From: Corylus avellana
Lineage: Eukaryota; Streptophyta; Magnoliopsida; Fagales; Betulaceae
NCBI RefSeq assembly: GCF_901000735.1
Contig: NC_081548.1
Coordinates: 1,488,001-1,552,000 of the forward strand
DNA: 64,000 nucleotides
Direction: 5' to 3'
Positions 57,111 through 64,000 of this stretch are shown in pieces (positions within the stretch are counted from its first letter, which is position 1; each line of letters opens with the position of its first letter). The position numbers were made by a program, and so were the translations under genes. The notes under the pieces were generated by a model. The model had not been told where the DNA came from. It made no database searches and worked only from the letters and a program-made list of their open reading frames with translations.

Positions 57111-60100
57111 CAAGGCTTAGCCAAAATAAATGGACAATGGTCATTGTGGGGGAGGTTGGGGTCCGGTCTGCTTTTGGACTTTTGTCTTTTGGCTACGCTT
57201 TTGCGTAAAAAGTCGTAATTGCAGGTGGGTCCCACGAGGTTGCCATGTCGGTGTCCTTTCGAGAGGGATCTGTACTATGCCGTGAACTTCGCTGGCAAAA
57301 GTGAAAAGTGAAAAGTGAAAAGGAAGTACTCGTGTGCGCTGCGGTAGCCTGGATGTCAATGCTTTGCCATGTTTGATACTCTATCCTTGGCTCCTTGCCA
57401 GCAATTTGGTGTAATGATGTAAGAAAAACTATAATTTTTTTTTTTTTTTTTTTTTAAGTCTTATTTAAAATTATTATTCAATTTGAAATTATTATTATTA
57501 GATTTTAATTTATTGATGATTTTAAATGTTATATCAGATTTGAGATAACTCTAAGAAAACTCTAATCTTCTTTATATCATTACTCAGTACTTTATGATCT
57601 CATATTAGTTTTGCATTGCATTTGGTCCCATATATATTATTGGAGTATTTTTATATTTTTGCTAGTCTTGAGAATATTCGTGGTATTTTGATAATTTAGG
57701 AGGACAAAGTCACAAATAAATGTTTGAAAAAGACATTTTTAATTTGATGGTAGTTTAAGTGGGGTATGTAAACTTTATCAAATATAAAAATAATATTGGC
57801 AAGTGGTGTTAAAAAAACAAAAATAAAAAAAACTCTCACACAGGGATGGAACTACCTTAAAGCTTGGAGGGCCAAGGGCTTAACTCATAAGGTGGTCCAA
57901 AAAAAAGAAAATTATATATATATAATAGACTTAAAGTTTTAATTCCGTTCATGCTACCCACACATTAGGAAAGCAGACGCCATGGTCTCATGGGCCTCAT
58001 CCCAACCCGACGCTGGTATTTATGGCCGTCTCTATGTTACGTGTTTTTGGGGCAATACTATGGCGTGGAAGGAATGCCCAAATAAGTCTTTTGGCTCTAT
58101 TGATTTATTTTTCGGTGATATTTAATATTTATCTTCTTGAAATGATTAAAAGGGGGTATTTGTTATGTGCAAAATATAGCATTATTTTATCGTGTAGATT
58201 GTCTCATATTTTAATAATTATTTTAAATAAATGATTAAATGTTATAATTTTAGATTTATTACTTTGAAAATATAGTAAAATATCATAAATACTAAAATAA
58301 AAATTATTGAATCTATAAAAATGATAGATGTTGAAATCATACCATGGTGGAGCCATGGAGCGCCCAAAGATGGTGCCGACAATGAAGAGTGGGAACTAAT
58401 TACACGAAATTTGAGATGCACACCTTAATGGAATATGCCTCTGACTATTCTGCTGCTTTGACTGGTGAGGGGTGACCTTTTGCTTTGTGCTCAAACACCT
58501 CACCATCAAATTTGTAGACATTTATGAAAAAAAGACTTCCGCGTTTTTTCTATGGGAAAGGGGATAAAGCTAAGTTGAAGAGGAAACCTATATATATTTA
58601 CTAAACCTATCCTCTGAAACATTATCTAGGGCTGGATTTTGGCTTACATTTAGTGATTAAATAACACTTGAGATCTCTTGCGGTTTAAATAGATGGTGTT
58701 GAAGCATGTTTTTGGATGGTCGGGTAAGTCGGTGAGCCACCTACAAAGTATAGAAGAAGTTACTAAAAATCGTTGGTTTGCAGGAATTCGAGAGCATTCG
58801 ATGCTTAGGTACTATGATATTTTAGAGAGAAATAAAAATGAAAAGAGAGTTCGGAGAGGGAGGGGTCTTTGCGTACTTGGGGGGAGGGCCTTTTTATTGT
58901 GAGAGGCTCCTTAGAAATGGTCCAATATGGTAACATTGGTGTTAGTAGTATGTAGTTTTTCTTGTTGGGTATGTTATTCCGTGTTTGAGTGTATTGCTAG
59001 ACGTTAGTTATTGATGCGGACATATGGTTTCCATGTGGAAATTATAAGTTTTTCTTGTAATAGTGGTTGAATGGTCAGAAGGTGAGCCATAGATTGCTCA
59101 CTACTATGGATGCTTGCCACGTGGCCGGCTAAAATTGCCTCTCTCTTTTTTTATTTCAATTTTTTTTCATCTAAAGGTTATTTGAGTAGGCCTATGGTGA
59201 TAATTTATATTCACACCAAATGGTTTGGATTGCAAGAAGAATCTTAGCATTTACCATTATTAGCAATTTTTTCCTTAATATTGCAATATTCACTATCGAT
59301 TTGAACCAAAAGATATCTCTAGTTATTTAATCATCGGAAGCAAGCCAAATCTTGGGTGCACAAGGATCTCATGGCCCATATTTGACTCTTATGCTGGGTT
59401 GGAACATTGGAGGAGGGAAAGAAGAAGGGTAAAAGGAAAAGTGAATGAAAGAAAAAAGTATCTATGTTTAGTAGGGAAAAAAAACGGAAGAAGAAGATGG
59501 GAAAATGAATAGTTCCGTCACTCCCTTCATATATAAGTGCTGATGTGACACCTTGACGATGATCATCAAAATTTTGGATGGAATGTTGGTATTGAGGCAT
59601 ATTAGTGAAACTTTGAGAGCTAATTTTATTTTATTTTATTTTATTTTTTCGAAAAAATAAAAAAAAAAGTAGTTGGATGTTTAGAAAGCCATGTGAATGT
59701 GAAATTATGAGGGTGAAATGGACGTGAAACCATATGGGTTCTTGCTAGGGCATTTATACCCAGACATTTTGTGATAGACCGGCTCTCATGAGTCATGAGT
59801 GAGAGAGAGATGCAAATATAAAAGTAAAACAATGATACGTCTACATCGTAAGAATATTCGAGTATGACTAGCATCAAGGGTTTTGTTGAGCACCTATTAC
59901 ACGGTATATTTTTAATAAAATTTTATTCTATAATAAAGATTTAAAATTAGTGCATATATAATTTTATATAATTTAAATTTTTTTAAAAAAGTCATTGACT
60001 TCATATATTGACTTTAAATTATAATAATAAAGTGGGGACACCCTATTCCTTGTTATGTCCATCAGTTCATCGTCGAAGTCCAAACACAAATAAAAAAAAT

Positions 60101-60371
60101 TAAAAAAAAAAAAGGAAAAAAAAGCATGCGTTAAGGTACCAATAAAAAAGCAATTATAGTAATTAAGCAGTTGGACAAACGATATTATGTTCTTCTCTGA
60201 CCAGTGGCCATCCTCATCTCAGACCCTGGCCTACACTCCTATAATATTGTAGCTCCCTCATAAATATGATTTCTGTTGGGCTTAAATAGTTCCAACAACG
60301 ACCCATCGATGAAAGCAATGAGAAGGCCCGACACAAAACTCAATGCAAACATTGTTTTACGGATAAATAAA
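57111..60371. other. gene-free intergenic stretch
   Basis: Read on both strands, 3.3 kb without a supportable gene. Poly-T near 57436-57457, other A/T-rich spacer, short frames (58022-58234, 58693-58902, 59331-59600) without domains. A Box-I-like CACGTG is at about 59118. Confidence 0.6.
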
Positions 60372-60715
60372 TTAAAAAAAAAAATCAAATTTAATCTTTA
60401 GTTTTTTTCAAATAAAACTTTCCGTCAACTTAATATTTAATTAATTAACATAATGTCATGTTAGACCAATCATGTGATTGTTGTTTGATACATCATTTTT
60501 AACATAATTGTGCCATGTGTCACATAGTGAGGACATGATGCGTAAGACGAGAGCCACGTAGCATTAATACTTTAATTAATTAGATAGTAAATTGATGGAA
60601 ATACCTATTTGAAACTACAAAATAAACAGAACGAAATATTGAAATTAAAAACCCTAAGAACTAATAAAAATTGCATGAAAACTTGATGACTAAATTTAAT
60701 TTTTGTTTTCCTTCT
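60372..60715. repeat. foldback MITE, ~345 bp
   Basis: The left arm aatcaaatttaatctttagt and cgtcaacttaatatttaatt match, inverted, the right arm gactaaatttaatttttg and taattagatagtaaattgat. Arms of about 80 bases are separated by a loop of about 110. No ORF. Confidence 0.65.
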
Positions 60716-61605
60716 TTTTTTTCTTTTTTTTTAATTGATTCCTTTGCTGTCATTGCTGATACAAACACTATTAGTGTTGGATGAAGTCAAATTGAGAGGA
60801 TCTATTTTATGATTTACATTAGATTTGTGAAATCTAATGGTGTATAAGTTGATTGTTGTTATTGATGTTCGAGTAAATGGCTTATTGAACAAAATACTTG
60901 CACCCTGCTTTCCTTCCCATTTCTTTTCTTCTTCTTTTTTTCTTTCTTTCTTTCCAATTTCTTTCCTAACATACATCTTTCTGAAGATGAATTCTTCATC
61001 ATAGATTTTTCTTATTGTTGCATTTTGAATTTTTGAGAAATTAAAAGATTATAATAATTACAACGATGCAGTGACAATGACTTGTAATCATGGATGGAAA
61101 TTGTACTCGTGATCTCGATAACATGATAACAACAACATTGATAGACAGCGTTGATGGTGGTTGATGAAACGTTTCGACAGTAGTGCTAGGCTGCTAGAAG
61201 TTAATAGCAACATAATGAATTCAAATCCATATGGGCTCCATCTGTCCAAATTGCAGAAGATCCCAATCCACATTACAACAACAATAGAAACTACACCGAT
61301 AGCAATGTGAAGAGTAATTAAAAATGAAATGAGAATGGTAATATTGGTCAATTTTTCATAAAAAGAATCTACTTAAATATTTTAAGAATTGATATGAATA
61401 TGATACAGGCTGATGTGTTTGTGATGACACTAGGTGGCTTGACTGCTTTGAGAAATAGGCAAAGTAACAAGAAGGGTGTAATTTGTATTATGGAGTAAAA
61501 TGGGCTACAAATATCAATATTTGGAAAACACAATGCTGCAATCAACGAGAGAAGATACCAGAAAATGAATGGAGCTAGCCTTTCACCCACTGAGAAGCAA
61601 TACTG
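60716..61605. other. gene-free stretch
   Basis: Includes the presumed 3' UTR of the minus-strand zinc-finger gene near 61400-61605 and T-rich sequence. No other gene seen. Confidence 0.55.
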
Positions 61606-61955
61606 CTACTTGGAAATAGGAGGCTCTCCTAACCACTTGGCACGAAAGCCTGTTCCCTTACAATCAGAGCAACACATTGATCCCTGGAAGTATAATGACA
61701 ACATATAAAAGGGTCATCCATGCTGCAATTATAGATACGGCGGATTGACCGAACGCTAAGGATTTATACTAGCCATAGATTAAAGACCTTGTAGATTTAA
61801 CTTACCACTCCACCACAAATAACACAACTGGTGTTTCTTGAGGGGACTTGGCAGAGCATGTTATCACCAAGAATAAAGAATCCTGTACCCCCACACCATT
61901 TGCATTCAACATGTCCATTTGAGTTGCAAGAAGAACAACCAACAGGCCTTGGTTG
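61606..61955 (-). CDS. DnaJ-type Cys-rich zinc-finger protein, last two exons (partial)
   Basis: Exon n-1 is 61955-61806 (50 codons; acceptor ctttcag, donor gtaagt) and the last exon is 61683-61606 (25 codons plus TAG; acceptor acttccag). The joined peptide has repeated CXXC pairs followed by Gly (CSSCNSNGHVEC, CKWCGGTGFF, CVICGGVGSMCC, CSDCKGTGFRAK), the cysteine-rich zinc-binding fold of DnaJ seen in plant thylakoid or stromal proteins such as BSD2 and LQY1, and ends GEPPISK. These act as chaperones or thiol-dependent assembly factors, mostly in plastids; for this one it is inference. No J domain in view. Upstream exons should lie beyond 61955 and were not identified, so the N-terminus and targeting are unknown. 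Confidence 0.75.
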
Positions 61956-64000
61956 CTGAAAGTGGCATGAACAATGGAGAAACAAGGAAACAAGCAAAAT
62001 ATAGATTATTAAAATGTCTTCATAAAGAAAGAATGAGCCTCAACATCAGGCCAGTTCCACAGAAGTAGCAACGCATGATAAATAAACTGCAATCCTCTAT
62101 TTGTAACATAAAGTATCTGATCAAGAAAATAGCTATCTTTCTGCCCTTTCCAATACTTTAGAGGGAAGTAATTTAGCCCAAAACCTACTCCATGTTCACT
62201 TTTCTACATCACTGAACATGGCTCAATATTCGAGGATGAAATAAAATTGGTTTCTCCTGTTATTATTTCTTTACTTTTCTTCTTCTGCAAGAATTAGCTT
62301 GATACTTAAATCAAAGACGGAGATTTCTGGAACCATTTCCTAGATACTCTTTGAAAGCAAGTGTGTGGTGAAGAACCTCAGATGAACAGGAGTTGTTTAA
62401 AAGAGAACAAACAAAATTACTGTCCTTTTAAGTTACTAAGGCAGAACTAAATATATAAACAAAGCCATGGTTACTCAAACCACAAGCATAAATTCTCATA
62501 GCAATCACCCACGAGACCAAGTATGTTACACGGGAAACTTAAAAATAGCAATTCATCTCCTCCCTCCACACAAATAAGATGAGGTTTTTTCCTTTTTAGA
62601 CTGTCCTAAAATGTATGAAAGTTTCACAAACAAAAGCATTTATCCATTTAACTTCCTATGTTGCCCTCAAATTTAAGCCCAAATTTTTGAAATTTTGAAA
62701 GCAGCTTTTTTGGTTAACCTAAGAGCATTTTAGGAGAATTGTTATGTCTACTTTGTTTCATCATGCATGCCGTTTGCAAACTTCCATCTATTTTGATATA
62801 GAGGGAGTAATAAATAGACCAATCACATAAGAACTCAGAAACTATAAAACTAAGGGCAGAATGTGAAATCTATATTCCTAACAAACGGATTAAAAAGATC
62901 TCAAGTTTAAAATGGACAGCAAACTAGAACACTGAAAAAGCCATTTATCACACTTGAAAGGGGCAAAGCTGGTAACAAATACTCATTGAAGCATGCATAT
63001 AACACATTTGTAGCTTAGAATTATGAGGATATGACTGCTATCTTGACCTGTTTACTTCTGCTCCCAATGGGAACAAACAACCCCTAATTTAAGCATATTA
63101 TACACCAACACAAGAAAAATACTCACGGAATAGAGGGTTGCATAGAGGTCTTTCATCTTTTAATATACTGGCTTATATAAAGCATCCTAATAAATTAATT
63201 CAAAATTTAACTTTATGATCTTTAAAGAAAAAAAAAAAACTAACTATTATAAATGGAGTGATCATAATTAGTTTGACAACAACTTCCCTTGATAAGGAAG
63301 GAGATATGACAAGGCCAATTGCAATGATCTAAAAGACTTGTAGGCATGGTTAAAAAATGTTCAAGCGCCCCCACCCCTCCCCCCCCATCATCCCTGTCCC
63401 CACACCAAAATTAAGTAAGTTGTCCTAATTCACCTATAGTGATTTTGTCATCAATGACTAAGAAGTGGTACACTCCTACCTCCTAATGAACAAAATCATA
63501 TCATTTCTCCACACAATTTTCCAACATCTTCAATTTCCATATCAAACTAGGTTTGAGGAAAGAAAATAAATTGTTTTTCAAAACATGAGCATAAAGCTAC
63601 AGATATCAATTTAAGCATAGAAGTGGATTCACTGGATTGTTTGTTTTACCTATCAAAAAAATTAAAATTCATGGAAGTATAAAGAATGACTAACAAACTC
63701 TTTTCGTCATGCATTGCACTAGGGTTGCCCAAATGGATTCCTCAAGTGAGCTAAGCATCTGGTCCATGAAGCAATCACTAATCACCAAAGACCTCATTAA
63801 AGCAAAATCCTAAAAGGAAGATACTCTCAAAGGCTAGAGCATTGTGATACTGCCACTCAAATCACTAAACATAGGTGAAAGGTATGAAGATTTGTACTTT
63901 TCCATCACATTTCAGGATTTAAATGGCATGTATGAACACCTGACATTTATTCTATGCCTGGTAAAGTGTAAACAGATCTCGTTTTCCTAAATGCCTTGTC
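61956..64000. other. intron or upstream region of the zinc-finger gene
   Basis: Two kilobases without an exon that I can support. One candidate on the minus strand (about 63155-63126, MKDLYATLYS before gtgagt) is too short to claim. A C-rich run lies at 63366-63387. Confidence 0.4.

Overview
This is a window of plant nuclear DNA. It is AT-rich and has intron-bearing genes with GT-AG (and one GC-AG) splice sites, plant-type LINEs, an LTR element, a SINE, MITEs, and plant-specific families (CONSTANS-like, P-type PPR, ABC1K, plant PP2C). A heterozygous woody eudicot, perhaps a rosid tree, fits the repeat style and the allele-like duplications at assembly gaps; that placement is inference. There are no bacterial features, CRISPR arrays, or rRNA or tRNA genes that I can see.

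Layout. 1-1376: 3' end of a LINE (zinc-binding plus RNase H). 1377-4293: gene-free, with two foldback MITEs, a 20-N gap flanked by an identical 320-bp duplication, and two perfect hairpins. 4294-10312: a full-length L1-type LINE on the minus strand with a perfect 16-bp target-site duplication; its ORF2 is broken by one in-frame TGA. 10313-15781: mostly gene-free, with an orphan terminal exon (12798-12914) and a degenerate LTR element carrying a SINE. 15782-16045 (minus): a tiny two-exon membrane-protein gene. 16046-16724: shared upstream region. 16725-31032 (plus): a 14-exon ABC1-type atypical kinase gene, 744 aa. 32922-34979 (plus): a P-type PPR gene broken by an internal repeat duplication and two frameshifts. 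36218-36892: a duplicated, rearranged fragment of the 3' end of the ABC1K gene. 37883-44096: a hAT MITE and a roughly 3-kb direct duplication separated by a 100-N gap, each copy holding the promoter and first exon of a PP2C. 43890-49334 (plus): a complete 8-exon PP2C gene, 292 aa, close to plant PP2C59/WIN2. 49335-55864: LINE debris, a non-autonomous LINE-like element, and a duplicated Cys-rich mini-ORF on the minus strand. 55865-56949 (minus): a CONSTANS-like gene, 331 aa. 56950-61605: gene-free, one MITE. 61606-61955 (minus): the last two exons of a DnaJ-type cysteine-rich zinc-finger gene; its 5' exons were not located.

The genes do not form one pathway; this is an ordinary plant gene neighbourhood thick with transposons. 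The item closest to something undescribed is the Cys-rich mini-ORF at 52.3-52.7 kb. It is present twice, all four differences between the copies inside its conserved part are silent, and one copy has a well-placed TATA box.
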